From Patulibacter minatonensis DSM 18081 (GTDB lineage Bacteria > Actinomycetota > Thermoleophilia > Solirubrobacterales > Solirubrobacteraceae), in contig NZ_KI912613.1 of the NCBI RefSeq assembly GCF_000519325.1, positions 2,967,432 through 3,031,431 on the forward strand: DNA of 64,000 nucleotides. Direction: 5' to 3'. Each line of letters begins with the position of its first letter. Position 1 is the stretch's first letter. A program made the translations under genes and the position numbers. Of this stretch, positions 26,239-34,193 are shown piece after piece. Under the pieces are notes generated by a model, which saw nothing but the letters and a program-made list of their open reading frames with translations, made no database searches and had not been told where the DNA came from.

Positions 26239-27897
26239 ATGGGCCCCCGATCACCGCTCCACCGTCCCGCGACCGCACCGCGCGTCGGCCGCCGCACCGC
26301 GACCGTGCTGGCGGCGTCCGCGACCGCGCTCGTCGCGGCCCCTGCCGCGGGCGCCGCCGTCCACACCGGCCAGATTGCCGGTGGCCCCGCCGGCGGCGCA
26401 CCGCCCGGCCGGACGATCTCGGACCTCGCGGTCTCCTACGACGACGCCGCCGGGACCCTCACCGGCACGGTCACCATGGCGGGGGCTCCGGCCGCCGGCG
26501 ACACGGCCGTCGTCACGATCCACCTCGGGACGCCGGACGGCTCGACCTGCGCGGCGCCCCAGGCCCTGATCGCCACGGCGCTCGGCGGCACGGACGCCGC
26601 CGCGGGCGAGTCGGGGTCGGGCGCGCAGTTCGGGGCCACCCGCACCACCGACGGCTCCCGCGTGACCGTCACCAGCACCGCGCCGCAGCTCGTCGGCCTC
26701 GGCTACCGGTGCTTCTGGGCCCGGGTGAAGAGCGGCGACGCGATCGTCACCGAGACGAACGGCTGGGGGAGGGTCACCACCGCGACGCCGCCGCCCGCAC
26801 CGACGCCGCCGACCCCGGCACCCGCTCCCGTCCCCGCCCCGCCACCGGTCCCGGCCCCGTCTCCGCCCAAGGCCCCGAAGCTGGCGGTCACGGTCACCGG
26901 CGTCCCCCGGACCGTCGCGAAGGGCCGGTGGTACGCGGCGCGGGTCCGCGTGAAGAACGTCGGGACGAGGCAGGCGACGAAGGTCCGGCTGTCGGCCGCG
27001 AGGCTGTCGGGCGTCCAGCTGCGCTCCCGCACCGCGTCGTGGCGCTCGATCAAGGTCGGGAAGAGCGTCAGCACCCGCGTGCGCGTCCGCATGACCGGGT
27101 CCCTGCCGCAGCGCACCGTGAAGGTCGGCGTGACGGGCTCCTCGAAGCTCACCGCCGCCGCGACGATCGTCCTGCGCCGGAAGGTCGCGGCGCCGAAGCC
27201 GACCCCCGCCGGGAAGGGCGGGCCGCTCGCCGGACGGTACTGGTGGGGCTTCGTCAGCCACACCGACCGGGCGTGGGACAACCGCGGCGTCTGGTTCACC
27301 GACGGGAAGTGGGCCTACGTCGGGCTGCCCCAGGGCGGGCTCCCGAGGTGCACCGGCCCGAAGCCCACGCTGAACGACGAGGGGAAGCCCACCGGGGACG
27401 GCTGCGTCGCCTACACGCTGAACGAGCGGACCGGGACGCTGCGCGTCGGCGACCTGCGGGGCACGTTCCGGAAGGGCGCCCTCGAGCTCGACGACGTGCG
27501 GCTGACGGAGCTGGCCGTCCCGAAGGCCGGGTCCCGCTTCGCGGTCAACCTGATCCACCGCGGGTTCAACGGGCTCTGCGGCCTGGTCCTCGGGTGCACG
27601 ACCTACAGCGAGAGCCTCGCCCTGAACCAGGACGGCACCTTCGCCCGCGCCTCCAGCTCGATCTCGAGCTCCGGCGGCTCCGGCACCGGCGTGCCGTACG
27701 TCAACGTCAGCAGCTTCCCGCCGAACCAGCACGGCACCTACGAGATCCTCTCCGCCGGTCGCGCGCGGTTCGCCTACGCCGACGGGACCGTGAGGGTGCA
27801 GACGATCGGGATCGACCGGAACACGCAGGGACGGCCCGACCCGGCCACCGGCGGGATCCTGCTCAACGACACCAACTTCTACCCCGACAGCGACTGA
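26239..27897 (+). CDS. Secreted protein with CARDB-like domain, unknown function
   Basis: This 552-residue exported protein starts at ATG 26239, with GGAGG (26226-26230) 8 nt upstream. An upstream in-frame GTG at 26173 lacks that support. A signal peptide (RRTATVLAASATALVAAPAAGAA) is followed by a beta-rich domain, a Pro/Ala linker (TPPTPAPAPVPAPPPVPAP) and a CARDB/Ig-like domain (about 212-315, VRVKNVGTRQATKVRLSAAR). The C-terminal domain (about 333-552) begins RYWWGFVSHTDRAW, has paired cysteines and is unfamiliar to me. The first beta-rich region and the CARDB domain are shared with the next gene, so the two are tandem paralogues with different tails. Confidence 0.82.
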   Translation: MGPRSPLHRPATAPRVGRRTATVLAASATALVAAPAAGAAVHTGQIAGGPAGGAPPGRTISDLAVSYDDAAGTLTGTVTMAGAPAAGDTAVVTIHLGTPDGSTCAAPQALIATALGGTDAAAGESGSGAQFGATRTTDGSRVTVTSTAPQLVGLGYRCFWARVKSGDAIVTETNGWGRVTTATPPPAPTPPTPAPAPVPAPPPVPAPSPPKAPKLAVTVTGVPRTVAKGRWYAARVRVKNVGTRQATKVRLSAARLSGVQLRSRTASWRSIKVGKSVSTRVRVRMTGSLPQRTVKVGVTGSSKLTAAATIVLRRKVAAPKPTPAGKGGPLAGRYWWGFVSHTDRAWDNRGVWFTDGKWAYVGLPQGGLPRCTGPKPTLNDEGKPTGDGCVAYTLNERTGTLRVGDLRGTFRKGALELDDVRLTELAVPKAGSRFAVNLIHRGFNGLCGLVLGCTTYSESLALNQDGTFARASSSISSSGGSGTGVPYVNVSSFPPNQHGTYEILSAGRARFAYADGTVRVQTIGIDRNTQGRPDPATGGILLNDTNFYPDSD

Positions 27898-28010
27898 CCG
27901 GACCGGGCGGGCCTCGTGAGCCGATCGTGAGAACCGCTCGCGATCGCCGACCGGGTCCGGTTCAATCCGCGGCGAGCACCGCACCACCGTCCGTCCCAGG
28001 AAGCCCGTCC

Positions 28011-29165
28011 GTGCCCCGATCATCAGCGTCCCCGATCCCCGTCCTGCGACGCGGCGTCGTCCTCCTCTCAGCGCTGCTGACCCTCGCGGTCGCCGCCCCG
28101 GGAGCGTCGGCCGCGTCCGGACGCGTCGAGGGCGAGGCCGCGGACGCTCCCCCGAACGAGGCCCCCTCGAAGGCGCTGGACGTGGTGTCCGCGAACGCCG
28201 CCTTCAGCCGCACCACCGGCTCGATGCGGGCCACCGTCCAGATGGCCGCCAAGCCGCAGGGCGACGTCGACGTCCAGTTCGGCACCACGCAGCCCGGCGG
28301 GGCGTGCGCGACCGAGCTGACGCTCCGCACGAACGTCGTGAAGAAGACCGCGCAGCTGTACGGCAACGCGGGCAACGTCCGCAAGAACGGCAGCCTGAAC
28401 TACACCGAGGTCGGCACGATCACGACGAAGGTGTCGGACGAGGCCCTCGCCGGCAAGAAGAACATCGACTGCTTCGCCGTGCGGGTCTACGGCGCCGGTG
28501 CGAGCCACACGCTCCGGGACTCCCTCGGTCCGGTCCCGATGGCCGAGCGGGCGACCACGCCGCCCACGACGGAGTGCGCCGCGGACGACCCGACGTGCCT
28601 GCCGCCCGAGACGTGCCTCCCGGAGGACCCGGCGTGCAACCCGCCGGTGTGCACCACCGAGGCGGAGTGTCCGACGGATCCCTGCTCCCCGGGAGACGTG
28701 CCGACGACGGGGACGGACCCGGGGACGGGCGAGATCCCGGTGACGGGGTACTCGGCGACGTCCGGCGGGGCCGTGCGGACGCAGGGCGCGGGGGACGTCG
28801 GCGACGGCTGCCCGCCCCCCGACGACGGCCCGGACGGGGGCGCCGCGCCGGACATCTCGGTCCGGTTCTACGGGATCCCCAAGCGCTTGAGGCGCGGTCG
28901 GTCCTACGACGTCCGGATCCGGCTGCGCAACGGCGGCGACGCCGACGCCCGCAGCCTCAAGGTCCGCCTAGCGAGGAAGACCGGCGTGGCGATGTCGCGT
29001 CGCGTCGCGTCGGTCTCCAACGTCCGCTCGGGCAAGGGCATCACCGTCCACGTCCGGGTCCGGCTCACCTCCGCCCAGGCGAAGCGCACGATCCGCGTCT
29101 CGATCTCCGGCGCCGACGTCGACGTGCAGCGCTCGTTCGTCCTGCGGCGACGCGGCGCGAGGTGA
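28011..29165 (+). CDS. Secreted protein with Cys-rich linker and CARDB-like domain
   Basis: This 384-residue paralogue of the preceding gene starts at GTG 28011, with AGGAAG (27998-28003) 7 nt upstream. It has a signal peptide (VLLSALLTLAVAAPGASA), a beta-rich domain (VSANAAFSRTTGSMRATVQMA) and a Cys/Pro/Thr-rich linker (about 190-260; TCLPPETCLPEDPACNPPVC). The terminal CARDB-like domain (about 282-384; YDVRIRLRNGGDADARSLKVRLA) ends RRRGAR. The linker cysteines occur in short regular spacings, consistent with extracellular disulfides. No enzyme motif is seen; an adhesive or structural surface role is likely. Confidence 0.82.
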   Translation: MPRSSASPIPVLRRGVVLLSALLTLAVAAPGASAASGRVEGEAADAPPNEAPSKALDVVSANAAFSRTTGSMRATVQMAAKPQGDVDVQFGTTQPGGACATELTLRTNVVKKTAQLYGNAGNVRKNGSLNYTEVGTITTKVSDEALAGKKNIDCFAVRVYGAGASHTLRDSLGPVPMAERATTPPTTECAADDPTCLPPETCLPEDPACNPPVCTTEAECPTDPCSPGDVPTTGTDPGTGEIPVTGYSATSGGAVRTQGAGDVGDGCPPPDDGPDGGAAPDISVRFYGIPKRLRRGRSYDVRIRLRNGGDADARSLKVRLARKTGVAMSRRVASVSNVRSGKGITVHVRVRLTSAQAKRTIRVSISGADVDVQRSFVLRRRGAR

Positions 29166-29278
29166 CCCGCGGCGGGGTCCTCCGGCACCGGGAGACCCCG
29201 CCGACCACGTCCGACGACCGCCCGGCGGGAGCAGTAGACGGCCGGCGGTCGGGTGCGCCAGACTGTCGGACCGGCCAC

Positions 29279-29350
29279 TGGGGAGTGGTGTAACGGCAGC
29301 ACGTCAGCCTTTGGAGCTGTTCGGTCCCGGTTCGAATCCGGGCTCCCCAG
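29279..29350 (+). tRNA. tRNA-Gln (anticodon TTG)
   Basis: The 72-nt cloverleaf has acceptor arms tggggag (29279-29285) and ctcccca (29343-29349), D-arm gtgtaacggcagcac, anticodon loop ctttgga with TTG, T-arm cccgg-ttcgaat-ccggg, and discriminator G. CCA is not encoded. It lies just before glmU, as in other actinobacteria. Confidence 0.97.
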
Positions 29351-29373
29351 CCTCGTCGCATACCCTGCGGCCT

Positions 29374-30780
29374 GTGAGCACCGAGCACGCCCCGACCGTG
29401 ATCGTCCTGGCCGCCGGCCGCGGTACGCGGATGCGATCCGCGACCCCGAAGGTCCTGCACGACCTGTGCGGCGTGCCGCTGATCGGCTGGGTGCTGCGGG
29501 CCGCGCGCGACGCCGGGGCGGGGCGCACCGTCGTCGTGGACCAGCCGGCGCGCGTCCTCGACGGCCACCTGCCCGACGGCGTCGAGATCGTCGAGCAGCA
29601 CGCCGACACCCACGGCGACGGCACCGCCGGGGCCGTCACCGCCGCGCTGGCCGCCGTCGACCCCGGTGCGCCCGTCGTCGTGCTCACCGGCGACGCCCCG
29701 CTGGTCACCGGCGACGTCGTCCGCGCGCTCCTGGCGACCCACGCCGCGGAGGGCAACGCCGCCACGGTCCTCTCCGCCGAGCTCGATGACCCGGGCCAGC
29801 TCGGACGCGTCGTCCGCGACGCCTCGGGTGCCGTCACGAAGATCGTCGAGACGAAGGTCGCGGGCGACGCGACCGCGGACGAGCTCCTGATCCGCGAGGT
29901 CAACGCCGGCGTCTACTGCTTCTCCGGCGACCGCCTGCTCGACGCCCTGCCGCGCGTCGGCGACGGCAACGCCCAGGGCGAGCGCTACCTCCCCGACGTC
30001 CTCGGCATCCTGCGCGGCGACGGCGACCGGGTCGGGGCCCACCGCGCGCCGACGCCCGAGATCGTCCTCGGCGTCAACGACCGGGCGGAGCTCGCGGTCG
30101 TCCGCGAGGTCGCCCAGGCCCGGATCCACGAGGCCCATCTCCGGGCCGGCGTCACGATCGTCCAGCCGGCGTCGACCGTGATCGACGACGGCGTCGTGAT
30201 CGAGGCCGACGCGGTGATCGAGCCCGGCTGCGTCCTCCGGGGTCGCACGACGATCGCGGAGCGCGCGGTGGTGGGCCCGCACACGACGGCGATCGACGCC
30301 ACGATCGGCGCCGGCGCCACCGTCCTCCACAGCCACGTCCTCGGCGCCGCCGCCGAGCCGGGGGCGACGATCGGGCCGTTCTCCTACCTGCGCCCCGGCA
30401 CCGTGCTGCGGGAGAAGGCGAAGGCCGGCGCGTTCGTCGAGATCAAGAACAGCGACATCGGCGCCGGCTCGAAGGTCCCGCACCTGAGCTACATCGGCGA
30501 CGCCGACGTCGGGCCCGGCACGAACCTCGGCGCCGCGACGATCACCGCGAACTACGACGGGTACCGCAAGCACCGCACCACGGTGGGCGCGGGCGTGAAG
30601 ACGAGCGTCGACACGACGCTCGTCGCGCCCGTCACGATCGGCGACGGCGCGTACACCGGCGCCGGCAGCGTCATCACGAAGGACGTCCCCGCGGGCGCCC
30701 TCGGCATCGCCCGGGCCCGGCAGAACAACCTGGACGGCTACGCGGACCAGGCGGCGGCCCGCGCGAACCCGGAGGGCTGA
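29374..30780 (+). CDS. glmU: Bifunctional GlcN-1-P acetyltransferase / GlcNAc-1-P uridylyltransferase
   Basis: This 468-residue cytosolic enzyme makes UDP-GlcNAc for peptidoglycan. The N-terminal pyrophosphorylase domain has VIVLAAGRGTRMRSATPKVLH, LTGDAPLVTGDVV and REVNAGVYCFSG. The C-terminal left-handed beta-helix acetyltransferase has hexapeptide repeats, RPGTVLREKAKAGAFVEIKNSDIG, HLSYIGDADVG and TANYDGYRKHRT. Both active sites look intact. GTG 29374 is 7 nt after TACCCT (29361-29366), a promoter placed directly behind tRNA-Gln. prs follows after a 239-nt gap, the usual glmU-prs order. Confidence 0.97.
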   Translation: MSTEHAPTVIVLAAGRGTRMRSATPKVLHDLCGVPLIGWVLRAARDAGAGRTVVVDQPARVLDGHLPDGVEIVEQHADTHGDGTAGAVTAALAAVDPGAPVVVLTGDAPLVTGDVVRALLATHAAEGNAATVLSAELDDPGQLGRVVRDASGAVTKIVETKVAGDATADELLIREVNAGVYCFSGDRLLDALPRVGDGNAQGERYLPDVLGILRGDGDRVGAHRAPTPEIVLGVNDRAELAVVREVAQARIHEAHLRAGVTIVQPASTVIDDGVVIEADAVIEPGCVLRGRTTIAERAVVGPHTTAIDATIGAGATVLHSHVLGAAAEPGATIGPFSYLRPGTVLREKAKAGAFVEIKNSDIGAGSKVPHLSYIGDADVGPGTNLGAATITANYDGYRKHRTTVGAGVKTSVDTTLVAPVTIGDGAYTGAGSVITKDVPAGALGIARARQNNLDGYADQAAARANPEG

Positions 30781-31019
30781 CGACGCGGCGCGCGCCCCGC
30801 CCCGGCGGTGCCGTCGGGTCGTCCGCGGGGCACGGGCGCGGCGCCCGCCGGAACCCGCCCGTGAGCAGGAGGAACCGGTGTACGCGCCTCCGCCGCGGGT
30901 CGGGGCGGGCCCGGCGGCGTCCGTCACGGGCGCCGACGGCCGAGTAGCCTGCCGGACGGCGAAGGTCGTCCTCGGCCCGCGCCCAGCCTCCTGACTCCTC
31001 GCCCTGGATCCGCCTCACC
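30781..31019 (+). other. glmU-prs intergenic region with promoter and possible 38-residue ORF
   Basis: A -10 hexamer TAGCCT (30945-30950) could start prs with a leader of about 60 nt. A consensus AGGAGG (30867-30872) precedes, by 5 nt, a GTG-initiated ORF at 30878-30994 (VYAPPPRVGAGPAAS... ending GPRPAS). The ORF has no recognisable domain. It may be chance in GC-rich DNA. Confidence 0.3.
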
Positions 31020-32048
31020 GTGAGCTCCGTCCCGTCGACACTCGCAACGCCCGGCACCAGCCTGCAGCTGGGCTACGACAAGCGACTCATGCTCTTCAGC
31101 GGGCGCGCGAACCCCGCGCTCGCGGACGCGATCGGCGGCCGCCTCGGCGTCCAGCCGGGGCCCATCACCCTCAAGACGTTCCAGAACGGCGAGGTCTACT
31201 GCCGCTTCGAGGAGTCGATCCGCGGCTCCGACGTCTTCATCGTCCAGCCGACCTGCGGCAACCCGGAGACCGGCATCAGCGCCAACGACGCGCTGATGGA
31301 GCTCCTCGTGATGATCGACGCCGCCGTCGGCGCCAGCGCCCACCGCGTGATCGCCGTGACCCCCTGGTACGGCTACTCCCGCCAGGACAAGAAGAGCGCA
31401 CCGCGCGAGCCGATCAGCTCCCGCCTCGTCGCCCGCATGCTCGAGTCCGCCGGCGCCGACCGCGTCCTGACGATGGATCTCCACGCCGGCCAGGTGCAGG
31501 GCTTCTTCCAGATCCCCGTCGACCACATGACGGCGATGATGATGCTCACGCAGTACTTCGTCGACCTGCAGCTCGACGACGAGCTCGTCGTCGTCGCACC
31601 GGACGCCGGCCGCGTCAAGCTGAACAAGAAGTTCGCGACCCGCATGAACGCGGACCTCGCGATCCTCGACAAGGAGCGCCCGAAGCAGCAGGTCGCCGAG
31701 ATCGGCCACGTCATCGGCGACGTGAAGGGCAAGACCGCGATCATCGTCGACGACATGATCGACACGGCCGGCACCCTCCGGGCCGCCGGCGAGGCCGTGA
31801 AGGCGGCGGGCGCCTCCCGCGTGTACGCCGCCGCCACGCACGGCGTCTTCTCCGGCAAGGCGTACGAGAACCTCGCCGCCGCGCCGTTCGAGCAGATCGT
31901 CGTCACCGACACGATCCCGCTGCGCGCCGGCGCCCCGGACAACGTGCACGTCGTCTCGTGCGCCGCCCTCCTGACCGACTCGATCCGCTCGATCTTCACG
32001 GACGATTCGGTCTCCGAGGTCTTCCAGGGCGAGAACCAGCTCTTCTAG
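31020..32048 (+). CDS. prs: Ribose-phosphate pyrophosphokinase (PRPP synthetase)
   Basis: This 342-residue cytosolic enzyme makes PRPP from ribose-5-phosphate and ATP for nucleotide, His and Trp synthesis. It has LMLFSGRANPALADAI, the ATP-binding RQDKKSAPREPISSRLVARML, DLHAGQVQGFF, VVAPDAGRVKLNKKFA, and the PRPP loop VDDMIDTAGTL. The N-terminus is about 20 residues longer than in E. coli. Start GTG 31020 has no clear Shine-Dalgarno; an internal start is possible. A strong hairpin terminator follows. Confidence 0.96.
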   Translation: MSSVPSTLATPGTSLQLGYDKRLMLFSGRANPALADAIGGRLGVQPGPITLKTFQNGEVYCRFEESIRGSDVFIVQPTCGNPETGISANDALMELLVMIDAAVGASAHRVIAVTPWYGYSRQDKKSAPREPISSRLVARMLESAGADRVLTMDLHAGQVQGFFQIPVDHMTAMMMLTQYFVDLQLDDELVVVAPDAGRVKLNKKFATRMNADLAILDKERPKQQVAEIGHVIGDVKGKTAIIVDDMIDTAGTLRAAGEAVKAAGASRVYAAATHGVFSGKAYENLAAAPFEQIVVTDTIPLRAGAPDNVHVVSCAALLTDSIRSIFTDDSVSEVFQGENQLF

Positions 32049-32079
32049 GGGCCTCCGGGCTCTGCAGCGGTCCCCCGCG

Positions 32080-32120
32080 GCGGCGGGGCGGTCACGGTCG
32101 ATCCGTGGTCGCCCCGCCGC
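32080..32120 (+). terminator. Long terminator hairpin after prs
   Basis: The arms gcggcggggcg (32080-32090) and cgccccgccgc (32110-32120) pair perfectly. The helix continues inward through 7 further pairs, including 2 wobbles, to a 5-nt loop, about 18 bp in all. Confidence 0.8.
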
Positions 32121-32214
32121 CGTTCGTCGTTCCCGAGCCGGTCCCCTGGTTCCCGATGTCGGCCGTCGTCGTCCGTCCGCGGGAGCGCCAGTTCGTCGTC
32201 CTGGAGAATTATGT

Positions 32215-32244
32215 GTTGTAAAAATACAACGACTCGTCTACGGT
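32215..32244 (+). promoter_or_regulatory. xre promoter with operator over the -35
   Basis: TTGTAA (32216-32221), 17 bp, TACGGT (32239-32244) form a promoter, and GTG 32251 follows 6 nt later. The inverted repeat GTTGTA-AAAA-TACAAC (32215-32230) covers the -35. It is one of the few A/T-rich patches in the window and is a likely autorepressor site. Confidence 0.7.
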
Positions 32245-32250
32245 GAAGAC

Positions 32251-32541
32251 GTGGGACGCAAGCCGAAGACCGAGGACGCGCCGCTGTACAACCGGCTCCC
32301 CGTCCTCCGCGCCGAGCACGGCCTGTCGCGGAAGGACCTCGCGGCGGTCGTCGGCGTGAACTACCAGACGATCGGCTACCTCGAGCGGGGCGACTACAGC
32401 CCGAGCCTGGACCTCGCGTTCACGCTCGCCGAGCACTTCGGCCTGCCGATCGAGGCGATCTTCTCCCGGACGCCGTTCCCGCCCATGTCCCAGCAGATGT
32501 ACGGCGCGCCCGGCGCCGGAACCCAGGAGCAGGACCGATGA
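32251..32541 (+). CDS. Xre-family helix-turn-helix regulator
   Basis: This 96-residue protein has a Cro/C1-type HTH at about residues 16-70 (LPVLRAEHGLSRKDLAAVVGVNYQTIGYLERGDYSPSLDLAFTLAEHFG) and a short C-terminal tail. GTG 32251 follows TACGGT by 6 nt. The stop overlaps the ATG of a membrane-protein gene (ATGA), making a two-gene operon. Small Xre regulators paired with multi-TM proteins are a recurrent arrangement in Gram-positive bacteria, usually of unknown stimulus. The inverted repeat over the -35 fits negative autoregulation. Confidence 0.9.
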   Translation: MGRKPKTEDAPLYNRLPVLRAEHGLSRKDLAAVVGVNYQTIGYLERGDYSPSLDLAFTLAEHFGLPIEAIFSRTPFPPMSQQMYGAPGAGTQEQDR

Positions 32542-33587
32542 GCAGCACGAAGACCCCGGCACAGGACCCGTGGCGCGAGGAGCTCACCCCCAGGGGCCGG
32601 GCCAGCCGGCGCCGCTGGACCGTGGTCCTCGCCGTCCTCCTCGTCCTCCTCGGCCTGACGGCCACCAGCGACGGGCTGCACGACGTGCTGCTCCGGGACG
32701 GTCCCGGGGCTCGCAGCATCCTCTACGGCGTGATGCTGCTCGTGGTCTTCGGGCTGCTCCGCCGCGGCACGCGGCGCGTGGGCCGGCTCCGCGGCGCCGA
32801 GCTCGACGAGCGCGACCGCGCGGCCCGGCACCGGGCGTTCCGCACCGCGTTCGTGCTCTTCCTCGCGGTCGTGGTCGTCACCGCGTGGCTGCTGCCGGAG
32901 GTCCTCCCCGAGGCCCGTCGCTCGGAGGACGGCCGCGTCGGGACCGGGTGGGTCCTGGACCGCGACGACCTCCAGGTCCTGATGTGGTGGTTCCTCGCCT
33001 GGGCGCTCTTCCTGCCGACGGCGGCCCTCGCCTGGCGTGAGCCCGACGCCCCGGCGTTCGACGACGACGAGGCGGACGAGCCCGGGCCCGTGCTCGGCGA
33101 CGTCACCCGCGATCTGCTGGTCGCGCTCGCCCTGGTCGCCGGCGCGGCGATCTCGGCCGCGATCGCCGACGACCGGGCGGGCCTGGAGCTGCTCCTGGCG
33201 CCCCTGCCGCTCGTCGCGCTGCAGCTGTGGGCGGGGGCCCGGCGGACCCGGCGGACGGGGGCGTCCTGGTCGACGAGCGTCGGGCGGGGCTGGCGGACCG
33301 TCCTCCTGATGGTGATCCTCGTCGGCCTGCTCGTGACGGCGGGGCTGCTGGGTGCCGGCGGGGGCTCGTCCGACGGCGGGGACGACGGTCTCGTCGAGCA
33401 GCGCGGCCCCGGCGTCTACCGCACGACGGAGGAGGGCGTGACGGACGCGCAGGGCCGCGAGGTCCCGCCGTACCCGTGCACGGTCGTGATCTCCCGCAAC
33501 GGGAATCAGCTGTTCGGCCCGATCGCCCGGCGCGAGGCACGGCGCATGGGCGAGCCCGTCACCGGGCGGCTCTGTCAGTTCCAGTGA
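32538..33587 (+). CDS. Multi-pass membrane protein partnered with Xre regulator
   Basis: This 349-residue protein has about seven predicted membrane segments, including WTVVLAVLLVLLGLTATS, LYGVMLLVVFGLL, FVLFLAVVVVTAWLLP, LMWWFLAWALFLPTAALAW, LLVALALVAGAAISAAI, LLLAPLPLVALQLW and VLLMVILVGLLVTAGLL. The C-terminal about 75 residues are polar and probably outside. No transporter or enzyme motif is evident, and I cannot name a family. The ATG overlaps the xre stop by 4 nt, so both are made together. It may sense a membrane condition and modulate the regulator; this is inference from the arrangement only. Confidence 0.8.
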   Translation: MSSTKTPAQDPWREELTPRGRASRRRWTVVLAVLLVLLGLTATSDGLHDVLLRDGPGARSILYGVMLLVVFGLLRRGTRRVGRLRGAELDERDRAARHRAFRTAFVLFLAVVVVTAWLLPEVLPEARRSEDGRVGTGWVLDRDDLQVLMWWFLAWALFLPTAALAWREPDAPAFDDDEADEPGPVLGDVTRDLLVALALVAGAAISAAIADDRAGLELLLAPLPLVALQLWAGARRTRRTGASWSTSVGRGWRTVLLMVILVGLLVTAGLLGAGGGSSDGGDDGLVEQRGPGVYRTTEEGVTDAQGREVPPYPCTVVISRNGNQLFGPIARREARRMGEPVTGRLCQFQ

Positions 33588-33696
33588 GGGTCGGACCGCG
33601 GGCGCAGGCCGGCCCCCCGGAGACGATCGTCGAGCGCCTGCCTCGTGACGCTGAGCGCCCCGCGGTGCACCCGCCGTCCCGCGCTACGCTCGCCGC

Positions 33697-34011
33697 ATGC
33701 CGACGACCGCCGCCCAGCTCCTCGCCGAGCGCCTCGGGCTGACCGACGACGAGATCCTCCGGGTCCTCGACGCCGACCCGCTGTCGGTGATCGTCGGCGA
33801 GCTCGAGCACAAGCCGCAGCTCGCGCTCCTGCTCACGCTGACGGCCGAGCCGGCCGAGCAGGTCGGGCTCCCGACGCTCCACCGCTGGATGCGCACGTCC
33901 GGACCCGCGGGGCGGCCGGTGGAGCTCCTCACCGCCCGGCGCTTCGGGGAGTTCGAGGACGCCCTGGCGACGTTGCGGGACCGCGGCCTCGTGATCCGCA
34001 AGAGCTCCTGA
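33697..34011 (+). CDS. Small conserved-type protein, unknown function
   Basis: This 104-residue soluble protein is helical and acidic: TAAQLLAERLGLTDDEILRVLDADPLSVIVGELEHKPQL, then LHRWMRTSGPAGRPVELL and a basic C-terminus GLVIRKSS. The first half resembles helix-turn-helix or ARC-type scaffolds, but no signature is convincing. TACGCT (33685-33690) is 6 nt before ATG, which supports expression and this start. Codon bias matches its neighbours. No family is recognised. Confidence 0.75.
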   Translation: MPTTAAQLLAERLGLTDDEILRVLDADPLSVIVGELEHKPQLALLLTLTAEPAEQVGLPTLHRWMRTSGPAGRPVELLTARRFGEFEDALATLRDRGLVIRKSS

Positions 34012-34193
34012 GGCCCGTCCTCGCGGGTCGGGAGCGACGCCTGGGCCGCTGTCGCGCGTCCACCGCCGCGACCCGTCGCGGGTCGCGCGCGTCGTCCGTA
34101 CGTCCGACGCCTTCCCGCGGGCCCCGACCCGGCGTACGCTGGTCCGGCGTTTGGCATCATCCGGACGCCGTTCCCCCGAGAGAGGACCACCAC

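Noticed and set aside
32049-32221. A short open frame ending in VVLENYVL between prs and xre.
   Set aside because: It overlaps the prs terminator hairpin and has no start signal or domain.
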